Source of the DNA: Porphyra umbilicalis
Taxonomy: Eukaryota; Rhodophyta; Bangiophyceae; Bangiales; Bangiaceae
Direction of reading: 5' to 3'
NCBI GenBank assembly: GCA_002049455.2
Contig: KV918819.1
Location: 242,497 to 306,496, forward strand
Length of the DNA: 64,000 nt
Shown here: in pieces, positions 22,984 to 33,289 of the stretch
Layout of the letters: every line of letters begins with the position of its first letter
Numbering within the stretch: the first letter of the stretch is position 1
Notes under the pieces: model-generated
Databases searched by the model: none
What the model was told of the DNA's origin: nothing
The model's input: only the letters and a program-made list of their open reading frames with translations
Translations under genes and position numbers: made by a program

Positions 22984-25377
22984 ATGCGTTCTCTCGCCCG
23001 CCTGTCGCCGGCGCGCGAGGCGGAACTCGTCGCCGACCTGGCGGCCATGGATGCGGAAGACGCGGGCCGCTGGCGGCCGGCGGGCATCCGGCCGTCACCC
23101 GCTGGCGAGATGCCGCCGATACCCGCCATCGGCGGCGGCGGTGGCGTTGGCGGCGGCGGCGGTGACGGCGGCGGCGGCGGCGGCAGAGGTGGCGGCGGCG
23201 GCGGCAGCGAAGGTGGCGGCGGCGGGGGTGTGCGTCCTCTCGCCCGCGTGTCGCCGGCGCGGGAGGCGGAACTCGTCGCCGACCAGGCGGCCCTGGATGC
23301 GGAAGACGCGGGCCGCTGGCGGCCGGCGGGCATCCGGCCGTCACCCGCTGGCGAGATGCCGCCGATACCCGCCATCGGCGGCGGCGGTGGCGTGGGCGGC
23401 GACAACGGTGATGGCGGCGGCGGCCGAGGTGGCGGCGGCGGCTGCAGCGAAGGTGGCGGCGGCAACGGTATGCGTACTCTCGACCGCCTGTCGCCGGCGC
23501 GCGAGGCGGAACTCGTTGCCGACCTGGCGGCCATGGATGCGGAAAACGCCGGCCGCTGGCGGCCGACGGGCATCCGGCCGTCACCCGCTGGCGAGATGCC
23601 GCCGATACCCGCCATCGGCGGCGGCGGTGGCGTTGGCGGCGGCGGCGGTGACGGCGGCGGCGGCGGCGGCAGAGGTGGCGGCGGCGGCGGCGGCGGAGGT
23701 GGCGGCGGCGGGGGTGTGCGTACTCTCGCCCGCCTGTCGCTGGTGCGCGAGACGGAAGACGTCGCCGACCTGGCGGCCCCGGACGCCAAAGACGAGGCCC
23801 GCTGGCGGCAAGGTGAGAACCCACCCACCCGGCACCCGTCGCTGCGGCACGCCGAGCCGCCGTGGGCGCTGCGGGCGCGCCGCGGGCACCGGGTGGACGC
23901 TGCGAACGGCACAGTCTGCTGCGGCGGCGCTGTGTTGCCGCCGCTGTCGCCGCGGCGGGAGGCGGCGCCGCCGCGGGGGACGGCGCTGTCGCGGGCGCCG
24001 CTGTCACCTGCGATATCGGGTGGACCACCGCCGTCGCGTTTGCCACCGCCGCCGACGCCACCGTCGATTTCCGTTCGGCGGTCGACGCCGCAGGTGGAGG
24101 CGGCGCCTGCTGCCGCAGTGGCGCGGGCGCGGCCATTCCTGGCCGTGGCCGCGGCAACTTCAGAGTGGGCCGCAGCTTCGTTGCCGCCGTCGCGGACGCC
24201 GTCGCCGTCGGAAAGCGATGGCCATGCAGTGGGTGCGGCGCCGTCGCCGGCGGCGGGCGTGGCGCGTGCGCCGCCGTCGCCACCGGCGCCGCCGCCGCCC
24301 CCCATGTTCCTCACTCGGCTAACGCGGCGGGCGGCGACGGCCGAGGCGGCCGAGACGCCGGCCGCGGCGGCCGAGACACCGGCGCGACCGTCGAGGACTG
24401 GCACGGTGGCCACGGAGCACCTCATGACGACGACGGCGGTGGCCGCCACGACCGCCGCTGCACCCGCTACGGCGACGTCAGCTGAACTCGGCGCCGACGT
24501 GACGCGTGTGGCCGAGAAGGGGACGACCTGGCGCCACTCCGTGAAGCCGTCAGCGAAGGCGGCGGCAGTGGCGGCGGGCAAGCCGCCCGCGCCTTGCGCC
24601 ACCCCGCCGCCCGCGCATCCAGCGGCCATCTATGCTGCGGCGGCGGCGGGGACGGTGGCGGTAGTTTTGGGCACCGCCGACTCCGTTGCCGCCGCCCTGA
24701 GCACGTCAGGGGCGGCAGAGGAGGATGCGAGCACCACCCCTTTTGTCGCCGCCACGGCAGCGCTGGAGGCGACGCCTGCCACTAACGCGCGGGCTCACCG
24801 GGGCATCCCCCCCTCCCCCAGCCCCACTGACGTCGCGTGGACCAACTCCCTCCGCGCCATCGCAGCAGCCAACGGGTGCGCCGACGCGATCTCGTCGGAC
24901 GGGGAGTTTGTGCTGCGGCCGCGTCGGCCGCCGCCACCACCCCCGCCGCCGCTGCTTGCGCCGCTGCCGCTGCGGGTGACCGACACGGCCATTCCCCTCG
25001 TCGCAGCGCCGTTCGTCGCCACGCCGCGGCGACGCGCGGCCGACGTCGAGCGCGGGCGGTCGACAGAGGCAGAGCGGCGGTGGAGCTCGGAGCGCCGCCG
25101 CTCGACGCCGACACCGCCGTCGCCGCCATCGCCGCCGTCAATGAAGGAGGCGGTGGCGGGGGTGCCGACAAGCACGGCACGTTCGTCGGAGTCAGCCGCC
25201 GCCGCCGCCGCCGCCACCGCTGGGCGCCGCGCCAAACGTCCCCGCCACGCGGCGGCGGTGGCGGCGGCGGCGGCGGTGGCGGCGTCGGCGGTCGCGGCCG
25301 ACGCGACCCCCTGCGCACGCGGCGTCGACGGGATCATTTCCGGAACGGCGGTGGGGACGCAGGGTGGGCGAAGGTGA
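22984..25377 (+). CDS. Hypothetical protein with 80-residue internal repeats
   Basis: A long frame of at least 797 residues. Four tandem 240-bp units (22980-23800) each encode a helical block RLSPAREAELVADLAAMDAE, then GRWRPAGIRPSPAGEMPPIP and a poly-Gly spacer; the fourth copy is diverged. The rest is Ala/Pro/Ser/Thr-rich, with a better-structured patch near 24825-24915 (DVAWTNSLRAIAAANGCADA) and a basic run GRRAKRPRHAAA near the end that could be a nuclear signal. I chose the plus strand because the repeat gives a balanced helix there, while the minus strand gives poly-Pro. The frame stays open upstream to a stop at about 22759, after a possible acceptor ACCAACAG, so 22984 is only the first in-frame ATG. 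Function unknown; it converges on the Su(z)12 gene. Confidence 0.5.
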   Translation: MRSLARLSPAREAELVADLAAMDAEDAGRWRPAGIRPSPAGEMPPIPAIGGGGGVGGGGGDGGGGGGRGGGGGGSEGGGGGGVRPLARVSPAREAELVADQAALDAEDAGRWRPAGIRPSPAGEMPPIPAIGGGGGVGGDNGDGGGGRGGGGGCSEGGGGNGMRTLDRLSPAREAELVADLAAMDAENAGRWRPTGIRPSPAGEMPPIPAIGGGGGVGGGGGDGGGGGGRGGGGGGGGGGGGGGVRTLARLSLVRETEDVADLAAPDAKDEARWRQGENPPTRHPSLRHAEPPWALRARRGHRVDAANGTVCCGGAVLPPLSPRREAAPPRGTALSRAPLSPAISGGPPPSRLPPPPTPPSISVRRSTPQVEAAPAAAVARARPFLAVAAATSEWAAASLPPSRTPSPSESDGHAVGAAPSPAAGVARAPPSPPAPPPPPMFLTRLTRRAATAEAAETPAAAAETPARPSRTGTVATEHLMTTTAVAATTAAAPATATSAELGADVTRVAEKGTTWRHSVKPSAKAAAVAAGKPPAPCATPPPAHPAAIYAAAAAGTVAVVLGTADSVAAALSTSGAAEEDASTTPFVAATAALEATPATNARAHRGIPPSPSPTDVAWTNSLRAIAAANGCADAISSDGEFVLRPRRPPPPPPPPLLAPLPLRVTDTAIPLVAAPFVATPRRRAADVERGRSTEAERRWSSERRRSTPTPPSPPSPPSMKEAVAGVPTSTARSSESAAAAAAATAGRRAKRPRHAAAVAAAAAVAASAVAADATPCARGVDGIISGTAVGTQGGRR

Positions 25378-25426
25378 AGACCTTTACGGTGACGGCTCCG
25401 CAAGAATCATGCAAGTGACTCAAATC

Positions 25427-25432
25427 AATAAA
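25427..25432 (+). promoter_or_regulatory. Candidate polyadenylation signal AATAAA
   Basis: AATAAA lies 50 bases after the stop at 25377, inside a 33-bp direct duplication (CATGCAAGTGACTCAAAxCAATA, twice). In the second copy the hexamer is AATAGA. It fits the plus-strand hypothetical gene and lies 39 bases beyond the stop of the convergent Su(z)12 gene. Confidence 0.5.
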
Positions 25433-25470
25433 CGAAAGAAACATGCAAGTGACTCAAAACAATAGACGGA

Positions 25471-27687
25471 CTACTGCGTCGGCTGACTGCCCAAAGGTCC
25501 ACCTGCTGCCGCTTCACCTACCGCCGCCGCCTGTGCGTCCGATGCCGCCACACCAGCAGCGGCGGCGATAACGGCCACCGCAGGGTCCAAGGCATTCGCA
25601 GCACCCGTCAGCGTACCGCGAGTCAGATCGGGCGGAGACCGGTCAGTGAGCACACCAAACGCTTGCGCGGCGCCATCAACGTCCACCAGACCATACGCGT
25701 ACATCACTTCAACGTGTGCGGCTGCCTGCGGCAGCAAGCCTGCCCCTAGGATGGTGCGGCGGCGCGCTGCAAAAAAACTGGCCAGCAGAAATGCGGCCCC
25801 CCTGTCCCCCCAAGCAGGCGACGCGTTCACAAACCCCGTCCACAATGCCATAAACAGCACGTCCGGCGCTGGCAGCTCAAGGGCTTCCATTCGCGCCGCA
25901 TCCATGGCGCTCAGCCACTCATCGTCAATATCGTCCTCAGAGTCAGAAGATAGCATGGCGTTCGTCGACTGCCGCAGCGCCAACGGGGCCAGGCTCCCGG
26001 TATGGAAGTATTCGCGACCGCCGAGTGCCGAAGCAAGCGGGCGCCGAGCGCCACGCCCGCGGCCAGCGCGCCCCGACATCGGCGGCCGTCGGCGTGAGGC
26101 GCCCGCTGCAAGAGGGTGAGGAAGAAAGGAAAGAGCTGACATCTGGCTGGGGATAATCGCGGTGCCCGTTGACGATGAGCCAGCAGCGCTACCATCGCGG
26201 AGCGGTTCGAGCGGGCGTTGGGCTACATCAACAGTTTCCCGGGGCTGAACCGGCGAGTGACCGGCACCAGGCGCAACCGGTGTAGGCGGCACAGCACCGG
26301 GCGCGACGGCACGATTGTTGACAAAAACAGGTGCAACCGACGCTGCAGCAGACGCCATGCCACGGACGGACGACTCGTGAAAGCCAGCCGATGGCATGGG
26401 AACCGCCAACCACCGAATGGCGGCTATGTAGCGGTCCCACGCGAGGCGAGAGCCACTCTCTCGTCCGCGTCGATTTACCTGCGCCGACGAAACGGCACGG
26501 AAGCACTCCACAGTCACGTTGGTGTGGAGGGCGCCGAAGTGCTGCAGCAGGGCTCCGACTGACCGCTCATCCCGGTGACACAGCGGACACCGGGCGTCTT
26601 GCCGAGTGTGCTTGAACACCGAGTTCGACCCTCCTCCTGGACGGTGCTCGGTGTACTCGATGTCAAACGGAGTCATAACAGTTCGCACTTCTGGTTCGGC
26701 CGCACCTGTGGACGCAACGGTATCATCAGCCGCCGCTGCTTCGCTTGTTCCCGTCGGATGCTCCGGGCCGGCGCCACCGCCGCCAGAGGGAAGACAAAAC
26801 AGCAGCCTCGCCGCTCGGTCCTCTGACGGCGCCGCGGAGGTGCTCGGCCGACCTCGGTCATCTCGAAGGGCGGCTGCGAGGAGCATTTCGGCGTCGGCCG
26901 TCGCTTCGTTCGCTGCTGCTACCGCCCGTGCGACCACACCGGCATTCCGCTGGCGCCCGAGGAAGATGGCGTAAGTGGACAAAGAGTCAAGCGGTGACAC
27001 GCGCCCCAGCCATGACGTGCGCACCGTCCACACACCCAGAGCCTCCCGAAGCACAGTCGTGTCTCCACCACCACCCACACCAACCCACTTCCCACTCGAA
27101 TAGATCGTGTGCTGAACGCCTGCAACCGCGTCGGCGGCGCCGACACTGGTGCACGGCGCGAAGCGGAGCAGCAGCCGTGCCTCTCCCGTCAGGGTCGCCG
27201 GCGCGGCGGGACGCCCAAGGATGCCGACGGCGCCCACCGCTTCAGCAGCGGCCAACTGCCGCTCCGCGTGCTCCAGCAGTGCGGCCACCCCGGGGCGCAA
27301 ATCAATGGACACTTCCTCCCCAGTGCGGGCCACCAACACAGATATCAGGGTCTGCATTGGACCCATGACAGAGGGCGTCTCGGACACTTGGGCGACATAG
27401 AGCAAAGAACGGGCACCCGCTTGCGACGTCGAGGCGACCCGTGCCGACGAGGCCCGAGTCCCCAGTCGGCTGCCATGACGGCGATCAGACGTGGAGGGAG
27501 CCCCATCACCTGGGCGTGAGAGTACGCTCACATGCAGAGCTAAGACAAGGGAGGGAACACCGGGGGGGGTTGGTGATGGCGACCGGCGGACGAATGGGGG
27601 GGATACACGAACATCAAAAGGCAGAGGCGGCAAAGATGTAGGCAGGAGGGGGGAGGCCGGCTCGTGAGCACCGCGCCGGCGAGACAT
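25471..27687 (-). CDS. Su(z)12/EMF2/VRN2-like PRC2 subunit with VEFS box
   Basis: A 738-residue minus-strand frame from the ATG at 27687. Two family marks are present. Near residues 367-388 is a single C2H2 finger, CPLCHRDERSVGALLQHFGA followed by LH, with exactly the Su(z)12 spacing Cys-x2-Cys-x12-His-x4-His. From residue 558 to about 680 is a VEFS box: REYFHTG, the acidic SSDSEDDIDDEWL, the core FMALWTGFV, then a hydrophobic helix region ending near MYAYGLVDVDG. The VEFS box binds and activates E(z) in known PRC2. The Ala-rich tail after it is unusual. The frame stays open upstream to about 27810 and reads IYRFL, which matches the conserved N-terminal motif of animal SUZ12, so an upstream exon is likely. 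A good acceptor (CTGTCGCAG) also sits just before the ATG at 27687. No internal stops. Confidence 0.8.
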   Translation of the reverse strand: MSRRRGAHEPASPLLPTSLPPLPFDVRVSPPFVRRSPSPTPPGVPSLVLALHVSVLSRPGDGAPSTSDRRHGSRLGTRASSARVASTSQAGARSLLYVAQVSETPSVMGPMQTLISVLVARTGEEVSIDLRPGVAALLEHAERQLAAAEAVGAVGILGRPAAPATLTGEARLLLRFAPCTSVGAADAVAGVQHTIYSSGKWVGVGGGGDTTVLREALGVWTVRTSWLGRVSPLDSLSTYAIFLGRQRNAGVVARAVAAANEATADAEMLLAAALRDDRGRPSTSAAPSEDRAARLLFCLPSGGGGAGPEHPTGTSEAAAADDTVASTGAAEPEVRTVMTPFDIEYTEHRPGGGSNSVFKHTRQDARCPLCHRDERSVGALLQHFGALHTNVTVECFRAVSSAQVNRRGRESGSRLAWDRYIAAIRWLAVPMPSAGFHESSVRGMASAAASVAPVFVNNRAVAPGAVPPTPVAPGAGHSPVQPRETVDVAQRPLEPLRDGSAAGSSSTGTAIIPSQMSALSFLPHPLAAGASRRRPPMSGRAGRGRGARRPLASALGGREYFHTGSLAPLALRQSTNAMLSSDSEDDIDDEWLSAMDAARMEALELPAPDVLFMALWTGFVNASPAWGDRGAAFLLASFFAARRRTILGAGLLPQAAAHVEVMYAYGLVDVDGAAQAFGVLTDRSPPDLTRGTLTGAANALDPAVAVIAAAAGVAASDAQAAAVGEAAAGGPLGSQPTQ

Positions 27688-29892
27688 TCTGCGACAGACA
27701 GAAATAACCACGAAAGGAGACGCCCCGACACATTGCACAAGGAGGAGGGACGGTGACGGAGAGGGCGCAGTGGACGGGATCAGAAACCGGTAGATCAACC
27801 GACGCTGACCTCAGAAGGTGCGTCAGAGCGTGCCACGAAGAACCAATGGGATGTGTGCGCATTCGACTGTCTCTGAGATCGCCTGCTCCAATCAGAACAG
27901 TTTTCGTGGACCAGCCTCCCACCGGATTGAGCGCCGCCGCCTGCGCCGCCGCCAAGTCGGCTGCCGCGAACCGCGGCGCGACCGGGGCGGCGGGGTGGCG
28001 GTCCGCCGCCGCGGCGGCAGCGGAGAGTGCGGTGGCGGCGCCGCCTTTGCCGCTGCTGCCCCCAGCTACCTCCTCCAGCGCCTCTGGTGGCGGGTGCCGT
28101 CCTAGAGGCACCGCCCCGCGGCGGCGTTTTTCGGGTGGCGGCGAGCGAGCGGTCGCGACCTGGCCCCCGCCCGCAAGCGCCGGCAGGGCGCTGCCGCGCC
28201 TCGGGACCGCCGTCTGCCGCGCCGCCGCCCCCACGTCCTGTGGCGGTGGCGGCGCCATTGGCCTTGCCTGCGTCAGGGCCGGCCCCTGTCGGGGCATCTG
28301 CCGGATCGTCCCCCCGGCTGCTGCGCGCCGGCGTGCGCGTCGCCGCCGCTGCCGTGCGGGCGCCCGCCACCGCCGAGCGCCGGGCAGGCGTGCTGCCGCG
28401 CTCTGCCGCCGAGGTCCCGCCGGCCGCGGCGGCGGCGCGGGCGGCGGTGTCGACCGCATGCTCGCTGACCACCGCCACCGCCGCTGTCGAGATGTCTGCC
28501 CCTCTCTTGCTCCTCGCTCCTGCACGCCGGCGTGCGCGTCGCCGCCGCTGCAGGGGCGGCAGGGCGGCCACCACATCCGGGGGGGGGGAAACATCGGGTT
28601 CGGCGAAGCAGGGTGGAGGCGACGCGGCTGGCGGTGGCGGTGGCGGGGGAGGTGGCGGGGGCGGCGGCGGTGGGCGGTGGCCGGCGGGCCGAGCAGAGTT
28701 GGCGTCACCAGGCAGGCGGAGCATACTTCCACGCCTCGCCCGCCGCAAACCGCGGCCCCAGCCTGTGCGGGGTGGCCCGCGTCCGCGCCGCCACCCCTAT
28801 GTGGCCGGGGCGGCAATCCAACCACTCCGCACGAGGCGCGGGTGGCCGACCGCGCGTCGCTGGTGGGCGTGGGACTGCCGCCACGGCCATGGCGCCACTA
28901 CCCGCATCGCCGCGCGGCCCGCCAAGGCGGGCGACGACGCCGCTCCCCACCGCTCCGGCGGGGGTGGCGCGACTGCCGCCCTGGCCGCTGTCCGCACCCG
29001 GCGGTAACCGCCGGCCGGGGGCGGCAGCGGCGGGGGGCGGGGAGGCAGCGGCGGGCGACTGCGGCTGGGAAGCCGATGGTAACGGCGTCGCGGCGGCGCG
29101 GCTAGCGGACAGCGGCGGCGCGGTGACACGCGTCGGCAACGGCAAGGCGCCGGCGCCTGGCAGCCTGGCACCGGCAGACCGTTGCGACCGCCCGCGGGCC
29201 GCGTCAAGGCGGCGGGTGGCGACGGCGCCGCGGCGGACGTGGCGGCGTCGCGGGCGACCGGCGCCCCCCCTCCCCCCCTCCCGGGCGCGCGACGGCCGAG
29301 GAGGCGCGCGCGTGGGCAGCAGGAGGGTCCGCCACCCGTGCCGCGCGGCCGCGAGGCACGGCTCAGGCGGCACCGGCGGCGTTGGGCGGCGCCACAACGC
29401 CAAGCACGGCAGGCGCCCCGGCGGGCGACGGACACGGTGGGTGGGGCGGCGACGCAGCGGCCGGCAGCTCTGGAGGCGCGCCGGAGGTTTTCGGGCCTGA
29501 CCGGCAGCTGTGGGGCGGGGCGGCAGCGGCGCGGCCGGCGGGTTTGGCGGGCGGCGACGCGGCCACGACAGGCTCGTCGGCGGCGAGGGCGGACGCCCCG
29601 CCCCCCCCCTACCCCGGCGCGCGACGACCACGGCCGGAGAAGGGGGGGGGGAACGCATCCACCGGCGGCAGCGACGGGGATGGTCGGCGGCGGCCGCTGA
29701 AGCGCGTCGGCGCGCGCGCGCGTTCGCGGCGCATCGGCGTAAACAGGAGGGGACGGCGGACCGACGGCGGCGGCAACCCGCGGCGAGGCGGCAGGCGGCA
29801 ACGGCGTCGCGGCGCAGGCAGGGTGCGCCCCCCCACCACGTCCCTCCACCGGGGGAACATGGAAGGCCCGAAGAGGGGCGGCGGCGGCGTCG
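27688..29892. other. GC-rich low-complexity block upstream of Su(z)12
   Basis: The first 120 bases still read IYRFL in frame with Su(z)12 behind an AG acceptor at about 27807, so at least one upstream exon probably lies here. The remaining 2 kb is poly-Ala/Pro/Arg in all frames with no domain. I could not place the first Su(z)12 exon. Confidence 0.4.
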
Positions 29893-30634
29893 CGGCGGCA
29901 AGGGACCACGGCGCCGGCGCGTCATGCGCGCCCGGCGAGGCGGTTGCCGCCGGCGGCAAGGCCTCCGCCGGCGGCGCTCGCAGCCTGCGTTGACCTGCCG
30001 CGTTGCCGACCCCGAAGGCCGGCAGCGGAGGCGCGACCGCCGCTGCAGCCGCTGCGAGTGCCAAGCCCGCGGCGACAAGCCGTGGCGGCGCGGGCGCGGC
30101 GGTCGGTGTCACGCCGTCCGCGTCGATGATGGCGACGCAGCTGCCGGCGCCGCGGCGCGGCCGCGTCTGGCTGACGGAGCGCGTCGCGACCGGGGCGCCG
30201 CCAGGCCCGCGGCGGCCGTCGAGCGGTGGCGGCGGCAAATGGCGCGCGGGCGGCTGCGTGGCGGGGCGGCAAGGGACCGCGGCGCCGGCGCGTCATGCGC
30301 GCCCGGCGAGGAGGTCGAGGCCGGCGGCAAGGCCTCCGCCGGCGACGCTCGCAGCCTGCGTTGACCTGCCGCGTTGCCGACGCCGCAGGCCGGCAGCGGA
30401 GGCGCGACCGCCGCTGCAGCCGCTGCGAGCGCCAAGCCCGCGGCGGCAAGCCGTGGCGGCGCGGGCGCGGCGGTCGGTGTCACGCCGTCCGCGTCGATGA
30501 TGGCGACGCGGCTGCCGGCGCCGCGGCGCGGCCGCGTCTGGCCGACGGCGCGCGTCGCGACCGGGGCGCCGCCGGGCCCGTGGCGGCCATCGAGCGGTGG
30601 CGGCGGCAGGTGGCGCGCGGGCGGCTGCGCGGCG
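29893..30634. repeat. Tandem duplication of a 371-bp GC-rich segment
   Basis: The block starting GGCGGCAAGGGACC at about 29896 recurs at about 30267. Landmarks such as CGTCATGCGCGCCCGGCGAGG (29919 and 30290) and CACGCCGTCCGCGTCGATG also repeat 371 bases apart. The copies are highly similar, with scattered substitutions. 371 is not a multiple of three, so the unit shifts frame and is unlikely to be a protein repeat. Confidence 0.8.
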
Positions 30635-30928
30635 GGGCGCGGCGCGGGCAGATGGGTCCGTCGCCCGGCGCCCACGCGCGTCACCCGCCAGGGCGGCTGT
30701 CATGGCGGGGGCGCGGTGGGCGGCGAGCCCGTCGGCGGCGATGGCGGCGGCGCCGTCACCGCCGACGCGGCCATGCCGCGGGCACGACGGACGCCGCGTT
30801 GGATGCGCCGCGTGGCACCAGCGGCGCGCTGTCCGCGCGCAGACGTGGGCGGCTAGGCGCCGAGATCGAGACAGGGTCAGCGTGGCAGAGTCTCCCGCCG
30901 CGGGCGCTGGCGGCAGCAGCAGGCCACC

Positions 30929-31905
30929 ATGGGGCGAAAATGATCAAGACTGACCACATCCAGGACGAGCGCAACCGGGCGGTACGTACGAGGCGCGCCG
31001 GGTGTGAAGCGCAAGGGGGGAGGGGAGAGGCGGCCGGTCGGCTCGGAGCGAAAGGGGGGGCGAGACGGACGCGCGCGGAAGTGGCGAGTTGTCGCAGCGT
31101 CAGGGATGCGGCGCCCGAAACGGTATTGCCAGCGTCTGCGTGGCCACGCCGCCGATGCGCAGGGGGACTCTAGCGGCGCGGCGCACTACCCGTCGTGTGG
31201 TTGTTGGTAGCCGGGTCTGTTTCCTGCATGGTGGATGGTTGCAACACTCCCCACTGTCCCCACCCCGCCCCCCGCCTCCATTGAATGACGTCGGTCTGCG
31301 TGGCGCAGGTGCCCTTTACCAAGCGCAAGACCGGGTTGCTCAAAAAGGCGCGGGAGCCGTCCATCCTGTGCGACTGCGAAACTGCGGTGCACAACACCAA
31401 CGGGCGGTGCTTTGAGTTTGCATCGGGCGACACGAGCCGAACGCTCACCCGGTTTGCTACCTTCCAGGGCACCGTCGAGCTCCGGGGGTTGGCAGAGGTA
31501 CGCCATCGTCACGCGCTGCTGTGCGGGGAGTTCGTGCGCTTGCGTGTTGGCAGCGGCCGCTGCCGGTAGAGTACAAGCAGCCGTGGGCGGTAGGCGCGGC
31601 GCGGACGACGACTGACGTGCCTCGTGGTGCCCCCTACGGTCTCTTCCGCGTGTCCCATGACCTTGGTTCCATCACCCCTCCTCATACTCTTTTCTTTGGC
31701 TGATCTCCTCTCCTCTCCTCGCCTCTTTGGCCCTGGTTGACGGCCGCTGGTCGCAACACCCCCCACTTACCCACAGGATGAGCGAGCGCGGCTGGTTCAC
31801 CGCCGGTCGCTCGACCCCGACTCGCGGCACTTGCAGGCGGTCGCCGCCGCCACCGCCGCCTTGTGTCGGGCGCCGCCCGACCCCCTATGGATGCTTCTCG
31901 GGTAG
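30929..31905 (+). CDS. MEF2-type MADS-box transcription factor, three exons, possible start defect
   Basis: Exons about 30940-30981, 31309-31497 and 31777-31905, joined by introns with GTACGT...GCGCAG and GTACGC...CCACAG ends, both in phase 0. The joined reading gives a MADS box: IKTDHIQDERNRA, then VPFTKRKTGLLKKAREPSIL, then CDCETAV and CFEFASGDTS, closest to the MEF2/type II pattern. The protein would bind CArG-like DNA as a dimer in the nucleus. The usual N-terminus MGRK is encoded at 30929 with a perfect Kozak context (GCCACCATGG), but it is one base out of frame with the rest; the in-frame ATG at 30940 gives MIKTD. Exon 3 ends at a TAG at 31903; the frame reopens afterwards as Pro/Ala/Gly-rich sequence to 32472, so a further spliced exon is possible. 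Confidence 0.75.
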
Positions 31906-33289
31906 CTCCCACCCCCGCCGCCGCCGTTTCCGACGCCGCCCACGACTGATGGCGGTTGCGAGGGTGCGGCGGGCCCCGCCGACTGCGGCGGCTGTGGTGG
32001 CGCCAGCAGCGCCGCCGCCGGCTGCGGGAAATTTGGCTATGTGGCGGCGGCCACGCCGCCGCGCCCGCCGGCCGCGCAGCAGTTCACCACCTCTTCGTCC
32101 ACGTCGGAGGCGTCGGGCAGGCCCCGCCGCCGTGCAACGTCCGCGCGCCATGACGGGTATGGCGGCGGCGACGGGCCGGTGGCCGACGCGCGGTTCGCCT
32201 ACCCACCGGCGGGGGCGTCTGGCCCCGCGGCGGCCGGCGGCTGCCAAGCGCTGCCGGCGGCTGCCACAGGCCCGCAGGCGCCTGAGGTGTCAGGCAAGGC
32301 GGTGGCGGTGGCGGCCACGGGTCACTTTCAACGTCGACGCCACCGCCGTCGAGTGACGTGCAACCGCCGTCACCGCGCGGGTGGCGGGGTGGCGGGGAGC
32401 CATCCCCCCAACCCCCACCTTCCGTCCCGTCGGCAGCGTCGCCGCGGGGTGCTCCCCCCCCCCCACCACTAGGACGACCACCCGTACAGCGGGTGACGAC
32501 CGCCACCGAGTCCGGAGGCCTACACCCTCCCCGCTGTCCGCGGGCCGCCGTCGGTGGTGGCGGCACGGTGTGCGCGGGGTACTCCCCCCCGGCCAGGGAT
32601 ACTCCACGGCGGGCGGGCGGGCGGGGGTGGAGCCCGGCAGCCGCCGCTGCAGCACGGAAGACGTGGCAGGGGATGACGCGCCGCCCCCGCCGCCGCGCGC
32701 CCGCAACGCCGTGGCCGTCAGGGACGATGCGTGGTGCCGCCCCGGCGCGGGCGGCAGCGCCTCGGCGGCACTTTGGCGGGGGCACGGGCCGACCCGTCGG
32801 GGAGCAGCCACAGGCGCGGCCACGGGTCGCCGCGGCTTTGCCCGCACCAGGCGGTGCAGACACGTGATCCGCTGCTGCCAGCGTCGCCCGTCGCGCGGCT
32901 CGTGCAGGGGCTCGGCGCCGCGCGCGTGGCGCCCGGCGCGGCCGGCGCCGACGGGCGGCCGTGGGGGGTGTACCCCGCCACCGACGCGCCGAGGGACCCT
33001 CGGGAGCCCCCTGCGACGACGCGGGGGATTACCCGCTGCCACCTTCGCGGGGGGCGCCTCTCTCCACACGGCGGGGGGCGCACAACTCGCTCATGGCGCT
33101 GCCGGGTCCCCCCTCACGGACGCGGGAGGGCACCCGTCGGGTATGCCACCCGCTCGTTGAGGCGGCCTACGCGGGGCCCCCGCAGCCGTGGGTCAACCCC
33201 CCCGCCGCCGGACCGCCGGCGCCGCCGGACCGCCGGCGGGGCGGCGGCCGCGGGCAGGCGGCGTGCCGCCGCCGCCGCCGCTGCCAACG
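31906..33289. other. GC-rich region after the MADS gene, unresolved coding potential
   Basis: Frame 1 remains open from 31906 to 32472 (Pro/Gly/Ala-rich, with a QQFTTSSSTSEASG patch near 32080-32121), and other frames look protein-like around 32850-33200. These could be C-terminal exons of the MADS gene or chance. No domain is visible and I could not choose splice sites. Confidence 0.35.

Noticed and set aside
29182..30364. Arg/Gly/Ala-rich plus-strand frames spanning the 371-bp duplication
   Set aside because: The duplication shifts the reading frame, so the two copies would encode different peptides; composition explains the open frames.
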